A stretch of 64,000 nucleotides of DNA from Sinonovacula constricta. Taxonomy: Eukaryota > Mollusca > Bivalvia > Cardiida > Solecurtidae. Made by a program: the position numbers and the translations under genes. Below the pieces are notes generated by a model. It worked only from the letters and a program-made list of their open reading frames with translations. It was not told where the DNA came from and searched no databases. Of this stretch, positions 12,922 through 24,800 are shown piece after piece. The stretch is taken from positions 5,176,259-5,240,258 of the forward strand of contig CM017560.1 of NCBI GenBank assembly GCA_007844125.1, read 5' to 3'. The stretch's first letter is position 1. Each line of letters opens with the position of its first letter.

Positions 12922-13525
12922 GTTTGTCTTTGCTTTCAATCATTAAAACGCACCAATGTTTATTAATTTATATTATGCTAATGTGTTTTAAATTACTAGT
13001 TCACTCAAAGGGCATGCCAATGTATATAAACACACTCATATATTTCTGACCATGCATCCTCAAGGATCCTATAATGAAACTTGTTTGTTTTGAATAGGGT
13101 AGGTGTTGCAACCCTCTTAAAATGAAGTGAAACTTTAATTGGTGTATGACCTCCAAAAAGACAGGCCACACATTCCAATCGAAAATTGCCGATTCATGAT
13201 GAATTGGGTTTTACAGACAGGTCACAGTGAAAGACACATTTGACTAAATGTGTTTGATGTCTGATTGAATATATCAGTTAGAATGCCTTTTTAGAGAAGG
13301 TGGTGAGTATACATTTTTCTTCAACAACCATACACTATCTCGAGATCGGGTATATCTGATGCAGGTATAATGCGTTTTTTTGTGTGTGTTTTTTCAATTA
13401 AAAAATGACACATTTGGAGTCATTTTAGCAAGTCAAACTTTTGGGGGAGAACGATTTCCGGATAAATGTTAAGACACAACTACCAGCGCACTGAAGGTCC
13501 ACAGACCCTTCTAAATAAAGTATTT
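12922..13525. other. unique DNA, no supported gene
   Basis: No feature recognised. Confidence 0.45.
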
Positions 13526-13605
13526 CGTCCCGAACGGGACTCGAGCCCACGCGGTGAACGGCTGAGCTGTCAGAGAAGTTAAATTCGGCGATTTAACCAC
13601 TGCTG
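13526..13605 (-). mobile_element. tRNA-derived SINE head or tRNA-like remnant
   Basis: The minus strand holds a B-box-like GGGCTCGAGTCCC (13536-13548), with TGGTTAAATCGCCG upstream as a possible A-box region. It shares GAACGGGACTCGA with the 8070-8145 piece. No full cloverleaf or poly-A tail can be shown, so it is treated as a dispersed remnant. Confidence 0.38.
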
Positions 13606-14615
13606 GAACAGCATGTCGGGTACATCTGCCGGGTTGCTGAACCTAGTCTTAATGCCATGAGACTAAACTAATTTCATGTCGAAGATCTACACACCACGTT
13701 AGTAGGATCGGTTTAACTAATGGGTTTAAGTCTCTTAGCTTGGACAAAAATATGCAGCTTAAGGGGTTTATTCCATATGACTGGCGGTACGTCGGTGGTT
13801 CTACCACGGTCTTAAACCGGTATCTTTTACGACCAATTATTGCTAGAAACCACCATTGTGATCCTAATCATATCGGTGAGAAACCAAAAAAGTGATACAC
13901 GGCTAAATCGCAAACAAAATCGGGGAAACAAGATGCCAATTTTTAATAATTGACACCAAAGTAGTATTCATGAAACTCTACCACAACCACTCCATAACTT
14001 TTGTGATATCTTAAAGAAAATGCTATTTTTAATAATTTTTTAAATGTTTAAACGTGCATTTTATTTATTTTCAAGAATCACATGGAGCTAGTCGCTTATA
14101 GACAGACAACGTTCAGCAAACCGTGCACAAGGTTTGGCATCAAAATGACAAATATTAAATATCTCAATGTCATATACAATAGACACATAAATATACAAGT
14201 GCTGAAATAAACTTGCCGTCCGAGAGTCACGATCCGTCTTTTTATCGCGGTCATTTCAGTACATTTGTCATATTTTGAACACATTATCTTAAAAAAAACA
14301 TGCAAACATTGTATTATTTTCATAGCTTTATGACTTGAAGCCTTATTTTATAACGGTTTCTATTTTTTTAGGTGATATAAGATAAGTAAAGTTTTATTTT
14401 TGTAACAATTTACTTAAATCGAGCATAATATATCATAATATATCATGCTGTCTGCCAGAAAAAGACAAACAAGTGCAACAGAAACAAATGAGGCGAACAT
14501 TATAAACCTTATATCCTTTACAGTTGATTATCATCAAAGAGGAATATGTGAACATGATCACACTTGCTTATTAAGTACAAATATGAGACAATTAAGTGAA
14601 ACTGAAACACACTTT
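13606..14615. other. unique DNA, no supported gene
   Basis: No feature recognised. One 75-codon minus-strand open frame (14096-14323) has no recognisable domain. Confidence 0.45.
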
Positions 14616-14622
14616 TAGGCTG

Positions 14623-14655
14623 CTAGGCTGCTAAATTCACATTCCAGCAGCCTAG
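14623..14655. other. hairpin in first 279-bp unit
   Basis: CTAGGCTGCT at 14623-14632 is the exact reverse complement of AGCAGCCTAG at 14646-14655, with 13 nt between. The same arms and loop length are kept in the second unit while the loop sequence differs. Confidence 0.75.
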
Positions 14656-14901
14656 AGATTATGTGAATTTTTAAGGTGTTAAGGTTCATATCACATCATG
14701 TAAGCTTGTATTGTCGTAAAGAGAGTGATTATAATGCATTTCAGGCCGTTTCAGAATTTCTTCAAATTCTACTACCTTATAAACTATGATGCAAATAAGG
14801 TTGATTTCATAGGAAATGAGCGTGTAGTGTACCTAAAAAGTTATTATAATACATTTTGGGCCGTTTTGAAATTTCTTACATCAATCGGTAAGTTTAGGCT
14901 G

Positions 14902-14934
14902 CTAGGCTGCTAGCTTAATATTCCAGCAGCCTAG
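14902..14934. other. hairpin in second 279-bp unit
   Basis: CTAGGCTGCT at 14902-14911 pairs perfectly with AGCAGCCTAG at 14925-14934 across a 13-nt loop. The loop differs from that of the first unit. Confidence 0.75.
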
Positions 14935-15220
14935 AGATTATGTGAATTTTTAAGGTTTTAATGTTCATTTCATATCTTATAAGCTTCTATAGTCGTAAGA
15001 AGGTGGTTATAATGCATTTAAGGGCGTTTCAGAATTTCTTTAAATTCCACCAGCTTACAAATTAGGATACGAACAAGGCTGACTATATAGCAAATGAGCG
15101 TGCAGTGTGCTTAAAATGTGATAATAATGCATTTCGGGCCGTTTCGAAATTTCATACATCAATCGGTAAGTTTAGGCTGCTAGGCTGCCAACTTCAGGCG
15201 GCTAGGCTGCCAACTTCACG

Positions 15221-16671
15221 GACATCTTTTGGGGGATTGTCAACTAATATCATTGTATTAAGAAATAATTGGTTTTGTTTTGTATTTCTATTCTTAACAC
15301 CAGTCGTTTTGTTATCCGACGATGGAAGGTTGGAATTTCCACAAACAAAATAAATCAAACGACTATTTACCACAATATTTCGAATGTCATAAAAATGGAC
15401 ATGTAAACAATATACTTAATATTTGTTTAATCATATTATCTTCATGACGAATGCCTCACAATTGACAGATATTAAATTCAGTTGATTTTTTTTAAATTTT
15501 GAATTATCGTCAGACATCCATATTTCCAGACAGTTTTACATCATTACTCGTTTAAGTAATTACGCAGACGAGAAGTAACTGTCAGTATATTGCCATTCAA
15601 GTAGTCTTAAGGTGAACTTTTGTCCTGGTGAAATATTTAGGTCTTTTCTACTCCAATGGTCTCTTAAATATAACCGAGGTTAATGTAGCTGTTTAGAATT
15701 TTTATTATCTTTTTAGCATATCTTTGCTTCTGCTTCACTTGTATTCCAGGAATGTAAGTTGATACCCATGCCCAAGGTCGTCCGCTGTAGAGGTATTGAC
15801 TCAGTGTAAGAGGTTTCATTTACTTCACACAATTAACGCATGTGTCATTGAAGATATAAAAAGTGAATCGTTCGAAAACAGCTTCATCACCATGTCGTTG
15901 GCAGTACTATAATGTACACCGTGTTATTCCAACTGACACCGTCACACTATTTATTTGTCACGGATCAAGACATGTCTATCAAAGTAACTCGAATATTCAA
16001 TGTGTGTGCAAGTTCATCTGTCTCAAGATGTTATCTTTGAATATATCAATTATCAATGGCCATGTTAAAACACATCGCTGAAAACAGGTTGGCGTGTGTC
16101 ACAGTCTTGTAATAAGTCATTGTTACCGCCCTGCTCATGAGTTCTTTTAATTATTTTAGAAGAGTTTAGATGAATACATGTATAAAAAATTAGTAAATAA
16201 ACATTTGTATAATGGATATATATTTACTTTTTGAAAAAAAAAATCTTATAAAATTGTATTAGCTGAGGGCAGTTTATTATTGGCAATCAAACCCTAATCT
16301 TAACAGCTTCAGTTGAACATGCAGTATGTCCTAATCATTTGTTATTCACAAGTTGTTTATAAAGTTGACTTCATTTTTACATTAAGTATGACTTCATTCC
16401 ACTCCTCTCTTAGTTTATTTGAGACGTCATAACTCATGTCTAAGCTAAGTCAGTTTTGTTTTAAATTATTATATTTTCTTGTCTCTGTTGGTATATGACT
16501 AAATGAAGTAGGAGTTTAGAGCTCTCTTGGACCGATTTGAGCATCCTAGTCGATTCTATTGCCAAAATGACCGTTCCTCAGATGATTGTAATGTGTCAGT
16601 AATTAACATTTTTGCTTTTTTAACTGACATCTATAAACCTGTATCTTTTGCATTGTCATCATCAAATACAT
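15221..16671. other. unique DNA, no supported gene
   Basis: No feature recognised. Short open frames have no identifiable domain. Confidence 0.45.
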
Positions 16672-16833
16672 TGCAACAATCACAGAGGTATAAGCGCTTC
16701 AAACCAGCCTCGCTGTTGGGTTAAGTCTTAAGCTACATGCTTTAAGCGGCTTCCAAAGTTACGCGGTTAAATAACGGTTAGAATGGTTGACGTATGAATA
16801 GGTGGCAGTTGTCGTGCGTCGGCCTGTGTTAAA
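16672..16833 (+). mobile_element. diverged solo LTR, same family as 10.46 kb element
   Basis: Read on the plus strand it is collinear with the minus-strand LTR at 10460-10621: a TGCAAC-like start, CAGAGGTATAAGCGCTTC, AAACCAGCCTCGCTG, TTTAAGCGGCTTCCAAAG, then GGCCTGTGTTA at the end. The span is again 162 bp. Both termini have decayed (TGCAAC for TGTAAC, GTTAAA for GTTACA). No second LTR or internal region is next to it. Solo LTRs arise by recombination between the two LTRs of a full element. No clear target-site duplication remains. Confidence 0.65.
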
Positions 16834-16902
16834 ATATGATGCAATACCGATAGGACCTTGTCGTATTTCTCGCATAAAACTTACAGGTGCTCTCTGCTGA
16901 TG

Positions 16903-17800
16903 TATGTTACTAAATGTTATAGGAGGTCCACAATAGTTGTTTCTAACATCTTGTATAGGATATATATCAAAATTGTAACTCACAGTTTGAGCATGAGGCC
17001 CAATTCATTGTTTGCCAACAGGTTGTAAAGGATATCCACTGTTTTATTACCAACCGGTAGTAAAGGATATCCACTTTATTTGTCGCTAACCGGTTATTAT
17101 AAGATCTACTTTATTTGTCGCTAACCGCTTTTATCAGATATCCACTTTATCTTGTTGCTTACCGTTGGTATAGGAAATCCACTTTATCTGAAGCTAACCG
17201 GTTTTATAGGATATCCGCTTTATTTGTTACTTACCTGTGGTATAGGATATCTTATTTTTTGGTAATAACCGGTTGTATAGGATATCCACTTTATTTGTTA
17301 CTAACTGGTTGCATGGGGTTTCCACTTCATTTGTTACTAACTGTTTTTTTATTATATCTACTACATTTGTCGCTAACTGGTTGTATAGGATATCTACTTT
17401 ATTTGTTACAAACAGGTTATATATGATATCTTATTTATTTGTAACTAACCGGTTGTATGTGATATCCACGTTGTGTGTTACTAATCGGTTGTATAGGATA
17501 TCCACTTTATTTGTTACTAACCGGTTATCTATTATATCTACTTTATTTGTCGCTAACTGGTTGTATGGGATATCTTCTTTATTTGTTTCTAACAGACGGT
17601 GCAGGATATTCACTCAGTTGTTACTAACGTCTTGTATAGGAGGTTCATTTTATTGTTTTATGACTTGTTGTATAGAGAAGTCCGCTTTATGTGGTACTAT
17701 AAGGTTATTCAGGAAGCTTATTTGTATTTCTTCACTCCAGTTTACACCAACATGTTCTATGATGTCCGCTTACTTTACTAACAGTTTGCATCCAATTAAG
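16903..17800. repeat. 36-bp tandem array (satellite 1)
   Basis: The unit runs GGTTGTATAGGATATCC then ACTTTATTTGTTACTAACC. Consecutive units at 17294, 17330, 17366, 17402, 17438, 17474 and 17510 are spaced exactly 36 bp. The centre (about 17010-17660) is recognisable throughout; both edges are strongly diverged. Since 36 is a multiple of 3, a 12-residue peptide repeat (YRISTLFVTNWL-like) appears in one frame, but other frames are also open and no coding signature is visible. The core TTTGTTA..(A/T)ACCGGT(T)GTATA is shared with the next array. Confidence 0.85.
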
Positions 17801-18040
17801 TTGTAACTAACATGTTACTTACATGTTGTATAGAAATTCCACTCTTGTCACATCCTGGTTACTTACGGGTTATAAAGAATTCATTCTTGCAACTTACCGG
17901 TTACTCTGGCGTTATGTAGAATCTCCGCTCTTGTAACTTATAGCTTACTAACAGTTCATACAGAAAGTCCACTCTGGTCACTTCCTGGTTTCTTACCGGT
18001 TATATAGAATGTCCACTTTTATAACTTACGAGTTTTAATA
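17801..18040. repeat. degenerate transition between 36-bp and 51-bp arrays
   Basis: Pieces such as CTTACCGGTTA, TAGAATGTCCACT and TATAGAAATTCCACT recur at uneven spacing. They resemble decayed 36-bp units, and the first 51-bp motif (GACTGTCGGTTT) appears at about 18038. I read this as the old junction between the arrays. Confidence 0.5.
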
Positions 18041-19755
18041 GACTGTCGGTTTATAAGTTACCGGTAGTATTTGACCGCATGTTGTTAATAGTCTGTCGGT
18101 TTGTTAGTAACCGGTGGTATATGGCCAGTTTGTTTATAATAGCCGGTCTGTTTGTTAATTACCGGTGTATTATGGCCGTTTGTTTGTAATAGCCTGTCGG
18201 TTAGTTAGTTACCGGTGGTATATGGCCGGTATGTGTATAACAGACTGTCGGTTTGTTAGTTACCGGTAGTATATGGCCGGTTTGTTTGTAATAGCCTGTC
18301 GGTTTGTTAGTTACCGATGGTATATGGCCGGTTTGTTTGTAATAGCCTGTCGGTTTGTTAGTTACCGGTTGTATATGGCCGGTTTGTTTGTAATAGCCTG
18401 TCGGTTTGTTAGTTACCGGTTGTATATGGCCGGTTTGTTTGTAATAGCCTGTCGGTTTGTTAGTTACCGATGGTATATGACTGGTTTGTTTGTAATAGCC
18501 TGTCGGTTTGTTAGTTACCGGTTGTATATTGCCGGTATGTTTGTAATAGCCTGTCGGTTTGTTAGTTACCGATGGTATATGACTGGTTTGTTTGTAATAG
18601 CCTGTCGGTTTGTTAGTTACCGATGGTATATGGCCGGTTTGTTTGTAATAGCCTGTCGGTTTGTTAGTAACCGATGGTATATGACTGGTTTGTTTGTAAT
18701 AGCCTGTCGGTTGGTTAGTTACCGATGGCATATGGCCGGTTTATTTGTAATAGCCTGTCGGTTTGTTAGTTACCGATGGTATATGGCCGGTTTATTTGTA
18801 ATAGTCTATCGATTTATTAATTACCGATGGTATATGGCCGGTTTGCTAGTAATAGCCGGTCGGTTTGTTAGTTACCGATGGTATATGGCCGGTTTGCTAG
18901 TAATAGCCTGTCGGTTGGTTAGTTACCGATGGTATATGGCCGGTTTATTTGTAATAGCATGTCGGTTTGTTAGTTACCGGTGGTATATGGCCGGTATGTT
19001 TATAGTAGACTGTCGGTTTGTTAGTTTCCGGTAGTTTATGACAGGCTTGTTTGTAATAGCCTGTCGGTTTGTTAGTAACTGATGGTATATGACCGGTTTG
19101 TTTGTTATAGCCTGTCGGTTTGTTAGTTACCGATGGTATATGGCCGGTATGTTTATAGTAGACTGTCGGTTTGTTAGTTTCCGGTAGTTTATGACAGGCT
19201 TGTTTGTAATAGCCTGTCAGTTTGTTAGTAACTGATGGTATATGACCGGTTTGTTTGTAATAGCCTGTCGGTTTGTTAGTTACCGATGGTATATGACTGG
19301 TTTGTTTATAATAGCCTGTCGGTTTGTTAGTTACCGGTGGTATATGGCCGATGTGTTTATAACAGACTGTCGATTTGTTAGTTACCGATGGTATATGACT
19401 GGTTTGTTTGTAATAGCCTGTCGGTTTGTTAGTTACCGATGGTATATGGTTGATGTGTTTATAATAGACTGTCGGTTTGTTAGTTACCGATGGTATATGA
19501 CTGGTTTGTTTGTAATAGACTGTCGATTTGTTAGTTAACGATTGTATATGGCCGGTATGTTTGTAATAGCATTCGATTTGTTAGTTACCGATGGTATGTG
19601 ACCGGTATGCTTATTATAGCCTGTCGGTTTGTTAGTTACCAGTGGTATATGACCGGTTTGTTTGTAATAGTTGGTCGATTTATTAGTTACATGCGGTATA
19701 TGACCGGTTTGTTTGTAATAGCCGGTCGGTTTGTTAGTTACCGGTGGTATATGAT
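18041..19755. repeat. 51-bp tandem array (satellite 2)
   Basis: The unit contains GGTATATGGCCGGTTTG, TTTGTAATAGCCTGTCGG and TTTGTTAGTTACCGAT. About 33-34 units are present. Between 18245 and 19621 the spacing is 27 units less one base, explained by a one-base loss near 19570 (AGCATTCG for AGCCTGTCG). Variants alternate: GGCCGG against GACTGG, ACCGAT against ACCGGT. Since 51 is divisible by 3, a 17-residue peptide repeat is open on both strands. This is expected of a stop-free unit and is not taken as coding. Confidence 0.93.
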
Positions 19756-20149
19756 ATGGATTATTTTCTGTCGCTGTACTCGTTATACTTCGGCACTTTA
19801 TGGAAACTTTTGATGTTAACACTGTTATTGTAGAAATAAACTAGCCCAAAGGTAAATTGCTCGCGGTAAGGTCGAAAAGTGTGAAACCAATTTTAATTTG
19901 TATTTAAGGACTTAAATATCTTAATCTAAAAATTGTGCACAATAAATATAACGTTTTTTATAAAAAATATTTACCTAATATTTTTTTAATTTCTTGTATT
20001 TTTTTAAATCTTCATTATGTTATACAGTATTTTATGACCAGAGTGTATATGATGTTACGTCATTCACATCAAACTATAATACAAAAAAAGAAAATTATTA
20101 AATATATCGTTGTCTTTTGCAAAAATTAGGTGTTTCTGACAACAAATAA
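19756..20149. other. unique AT-rich DNA, no supported gene
   Basis: No feature recognised. Confidence 0.45.
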
Positions 20150-20218
20150 TAAACCAGAGTGTGATTCAAACCTGCAACATTGGAATGCATACCAAACACT
20201 CTACAACTGAACCTTTTG
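20150..20218 (-). mobile_element. tRNA-like sequence, pseudogene or SINE head
   Basis: On the minus strand GGTTCAGTTGTAGAGTG matches the D-arm/A-box region of a tRNA, and GCAGGTTTGAATCAC, about 30 bases later, matches the T-arm/B-box. The spacing is tRNA-like, but a good acceptor stem is not evident. It is most likely a tRNA pseudogene or the head of a tRNA-derived SINE. Confidence 0.5.
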
Positions 20219-20350
20219 TTATGTTTATATATATCACCATAAACGTCCCGTGTGTTTCGTGGGAAACGGGCTTAGTTAGACCTTATAATATACGCTACCC
20301 TTAAACTATCGAATATTCATAACTGACAGCTAAATGTTGTCAAGCTATTC
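20219..20350. other. unique DNA
   Basis: No feature recognised. Confidence 0.4.
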
Positions 20351-20430
20351 ATGTGGTATATGACTGGTTTGTATGTTATAGTATATCGGTTTGTTACTAA
20401 CATGTGCATTATTTCCCGTTCGTTTGGTTA
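20351..20430. repeat. orphan copy of the 51-bp unit
   Basis: GGTATATGACTGGTTTGTA, then TATCGGTTTGTTACTAACA, matches the 51-bp monomer for roughly one and a half units, about 600 bp beyond the end of the array. It is more diverged than array members, as expected of a unit outside the homogenised zone. Confidence 0.55.
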
Positions 20431-21357
20431 TAGTTAAATCTGCACTTTAGCTTGTTATGTATCCGACAATTTGCCAGTGCTTATCGTTATATATCTTACT
20501 GTCTGCTTATGTACTGCTCTGTTAAGGTGGTTTTATGATTTGAGCTTGTTCTTTGTAAGTATTTTTTTTTCTATTTCTACTAATTTCGCTTTTGAATACA
20601 GAATAGTTTTATATTAGTGCTGTTATAGCTGATATGTGCAGGATTTTATCATTAGTACATAACGATAGTAGCATATACCGCGCAGTCTGTGTTATAACAA
20701 AAAATATTATAAAACACATTTTGTTTTTATTTGAATATTTATAACGACGAAGAGATCATTTATGATACCTCTTATTCATAACAAGAAGCGCGTGCCCCCG
20801 ACGTTAAGCCATCAAAGTAAAACCACATAATTAGACGTAAAGGTCGCGTGTCTTAGTGATCGATTTATTCAACATTAATTTGGGAATTTGAAAAATTTTA
20901 ATTGAGTGATAGAAGTGCGTTACCTTGTCACATTCGTAAAAACAATGGCAAAATTATAATGTATAATGAATGAAAATGGCACGTGATAGATCATATCATT
21001 TAGATGTCGTTTTCATTAACATTTTACTAAGTCTTGCGCGAGGCAGTGATAGATTGGTTTTGCTAATTAAAACATTGATTTTGGTTGTCGTTAACATTTG
21101 CTGTCAAATACAGACGAATTAGAATTGTTTAACAATGCTGTTATTGTTCTTATAGCTATATGCGGTTTTGATTTTACGACCATGTGCTAAAGTTTAATTG
21201 TGTGTCTGAGTTTTTCTCAATTAATGCTAATTCTGATTTAACGGTGTGAACGTACATGTTTTGTTTATCGCCATAGAATGCGTAAATCCACAAAAATATA
21301 TGACAAAATATGTACCATGCCATTGTGCTATTACTATAATAAATAGAATTTTGTACA
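20431..21357. other. unique DNA, no supported gene
   Basis: No feature recognised. Confidence 0.45.
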
Positions 21358-24300
21358 GGACACCTACATGCTTGCCAGATGCTGCAATAAGTTGTGAATG
21401 TAAAATACACCAGCATGCAGAGCACGGCTGTAACAAGTTGCGACTGTAAATGACCCCTACATGCAGACCGGTGCTGCAATAAGTTAAAACTGTAAAGGAC
21501 CCCTACATGCAGACCGGTGCTGCAATAAGTTAAAACTGTAAAGGACCCCTACATGCAGACCGGTGCTGCAATAAGTTAAAACTGTAAAGGACCCCTACAT
21601 GCAGACCGGTGCTGCAATAAGATAAAACTGTAAAGGACCCCTACATGCAGACCGGTGCTGCAATAAGTTAAAACTGTAAAGGACCCCTACATGCAGACCG
21701 GTGCTGCAATAAGTTTCATATGTAACGGACCCCTACATACAGACCGGTGCTGCAATAAGTTACATATGTAAAGGACCCCTACATGCAGACCGGTGCTGCA
21801 ATAAGTTACATATGTAAAGGACCCCTACATGCAGACCGGTGCTGCAATAAGTTACATATGTAACGGACCCCTACATGCAGACCGGTGCTGCAATAAGTTA
21901 CATATATAAAGGACCCCTACATACAGACCGGTGCTGCAATAAGTTACATATATAAAGGACCCCTACATGCAGACCGGTGCTGCAATAAGTTACATATATA
22001 AAGGACCCCTACATACAGACCGGTGCTGCAATAAGTTTCATATGTAACGGACCCCTACATACAGACCGGTGCTGCAATAAGTTTCATATGTAAAGGACCC
22101 CTACATGCAGACCGGTGCTGCAATAAGTTACATATGTAACGGACCCCTACATGCAGACCAGTGCTGCAATAAGTTACATATGTAAAGGACCCCTACATGC
22201 AGACCAGTGCTGCAATAAGTTACAACTGTCAATGAACCCTACATGCAGACCGGTGCTGCAATAAGTTACAACTGTCAAGAAACCCTACATGCCGACCGGT
22301 GCTGCAATAAATTACAACTGTCAATGAACCCTACATGCAGACCGGTGCTGCAATAAGTTACATATGTAAAGGACCCCTACATGCAGACCAGTGCTGCGAT
22401 AATTTACATATGTAAAGGTCCCCTACATGCAGACCGATGCTGCAATAAGTTACATATGTAAAGGACCCCTACATGCAGACCGGTGCTGCAATAAGTTACA
22501 TATATAAAGGACTCCTACATACAGACCGGTGCTGCAATAAGTTACATATATAAAGGACCCCTACATGCAGACCGGTGCTGCAATAAGTTACATATATAAA
22601 GGACCCCTACATGCAGACCGGTGCTGCAATAAGTTTCATATGTAAAGGACCCCTACATGCAGACCGGTGCTGCAATAAGTTACATATATAAAGGACCCCT
22701 ACATGCAGACCGGAATAAGTTACATATATAAAGGACCCCTACATACAGACCGGTGCTGCAATAAGTTACATATATAAGGGACCCCTACATGCAGACCGGT
22801 GCTGCAATAAGTTACATATATAAAGGACCCCTACATGCAGACCGGTGCTGCAATAAGTTACATATATAAAGGACCCCTACATACAGACCGGTGCTGCAAT
22901 AAGTTAAAACTGTAAAGGACCCCTACATGCAGACCGATGCTGCAATAAGTTACATATATAAAGGACCCCTACATGCAGACCGGAATAAGTTACATATATA
23001 AAGGACCCCTACATACAGACCGGTGCTGCAATAAGTTACATATATAAGGGACCCCTACATGCAGACCGGTGCTGCAATAAGTTACATATATAAAGGACCC
23101 CTACATGCAGACCGGTGCTGCAATAAGTTACATATATAAAGGACCCCTACATACAGACCGGTGCTGCAATAAGTTAAAACTGTAAAGGGCCCCTACATGC
23201 AGACCGGTGCTGCAATAAGTTACATATATAAAGGACCCCTACATGCAGACCGGAATAAGTTACATATATAAAGGACCCCTACATACAGACCGGTGCTGCA
23301 ATAAGTTACATATATAAGGGACCCCTACATACAGACCGGTGCTGCAATAAGTTACATATATAAAGGACCCCTACATGCAGACCGGTGCTGCAGTAAGTTA
23401 CATATATAAGGGACCCCTACATGCAGACCGGTGCTGCAATAAATTACAACTGTCAATGAACCCTACATGCAGACCGGTGCTGCAATAAGTTACATATGTA
23501 AAGGACCCCTACATGCAGACCAGTGCTGCGATAATTTACATATGTAAAGGTCCCCTACATGCAGACCGATGCTGCAATAAGTTACATATGTAAAGGACCC
23601 CTACATGCAGACCGGTGCTGCAATAAGTTACATATATAAAGGACTCCTACATACAGACCGGTGCTGCAATAAGTTACATATATAAAGGACCCCTACATGC
23701 AGACCGGTGCTGCAATAAGTTACATATATAAAGGACCCCTAAATGCAGACCGGTGCTGCAATAAGTTTCATATGTAAAGGACCCCTACATGCAGACCGGT
23801 GCTGCAATAAGTTACATATATAAAGGACCCCTACATGCAGACCGGAATAAGTTACATATATAAAGGACCCCTACATACAGACCGGTGCTGCAATAAGTTA
23901 CATATATAAGGGACCCCTACATGCAGACCGGTGCTGCAATAAGTTACATATATAAAGGACCCCTACATGCAGACCGGTGCTGCAATAAGTTACATATATA
24001 AAGGACCCCTACATACAGACCGGTGCTGCAATAAGTTAAAACTGTAAAGGACCCCTACATGCAGACCGATGCTGCAATAAGTTACATATATAAAGGACCC
24101 CTACATGCAGACCGGAATAAGTTACATATATAAAGGACCCCTACATACAGACCGGTGCTGCAATAAGTTACATATATAAGGGACCCCTACATGCAGACCG
24201 GTGCTGCAATAAGTTACATATATAAAGGACCCCTACATGCAGACCGGTGCTGCAATAAGTTACATATATAAAGGACCCCTACATACAGACCGGTGCTGCA

Positions 24301-24800
24301 ATAAGTTAAAACTGTAAAGGGCCCCTACATGCAGACCGGTGCTGCAATAAGTTACATATATAAAGGACCCCTACATGCAGACCGGAATAAGTTACATATA
24401 TAAAGGACCCCTACATACAGACCGGTGCTGCAATAAGTTACATATATAAGGGACCCCTACATACAGACCGGTGCTGCAATAAGTTACATATATAAAGGAC
24501 CCCTACATGCAGACCGGTGCTGCAGTAAGTTACATATATAAGGGACCCCTACATGCAGACCGGTGCTGCAATAAGTTACATATATAAAGGACTCCTACAT
24601 ACAGACCGGTGCTGCACAAAGTAACATATGTTAAGGACCCCTAAATGCAGACACGGGCTGTAACTATTGGCGAATGTTAAGATTTAGACCAATGGTGCCA
24701 TAAGTTACAGCCGTAAGTGACATCTAAATGCAGCATAAGATGCAATAAATTACGATTGTAAAGTACACCTACATTTGCATACAGATTAGGATTGCAATAA
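21358..24800. repeat. 46-bp tandem array with nested higher-order structure (satellite 3)
   Basis: The unit is ACATGCAGACCGGTGCTGCA, then ATAAGTTACATATATAAAGG, then ACCCCT. Counting GACCG marks from 21466 to 24604 gives 3138 bp = 69 intervals of 46 bp less six 6-bp losses, so 70 core units. All six short units are the same 40-bp variant (ACCGGAATAAG, lacking TGCTGC). Both edges decay into ragged copies. Left units carry AAAACTGTAAAG, middle ones CATATGTAA and right ones CATATATAA. A 1132-bp block (25 units) is duplicated in tandem and contains a 270-bp six-unit repeat. Confidence 0.95.

Larger units (their letters stand above)
14616..15220 (+). repeat. 279-bp tandem repeat with conserved hairpin
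   Basis: The block starting TAGGCTGCTAGGCTGCTA recurs at 14616, 14895 and 15173, giving spacings of 279 and 278 bp: two full units and the start of a third. Each unit also holds two related halves: TTATAATGCATTTC or a close variant near 14728, 14841, 15007 and 15121, each followed by a GGCCGTTT-like motif and AATTTC. Units one and two carry a perfect 10-bp inverted repeat with a 13-nt loop. The third keeps only the left arm, followed by extra short AGGCTGCCAACTTCA repeats. No coding potential is claimed. Confidence 0.8.

Noticed and set aside
16660..16845. Target-site duplication around the solo LTR
   Set aside because: The left flank (ATACAT) and right flank (ATATGA) do not match convincingly; decay hides any duplication.
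18201..19822. 17-residue repeat open frames on both strands of the 51-bp array
   Set aside because: Unit length divisible by three with no stop explains them. A one-base loss near 19570 breaks the frame without any sign of constraint.
20150..20218. Functional tRNA gene
   Set aside because: D-arm and T-arm motifs are present, but no good acceptor stem or clear anticodon arm can be drawn.
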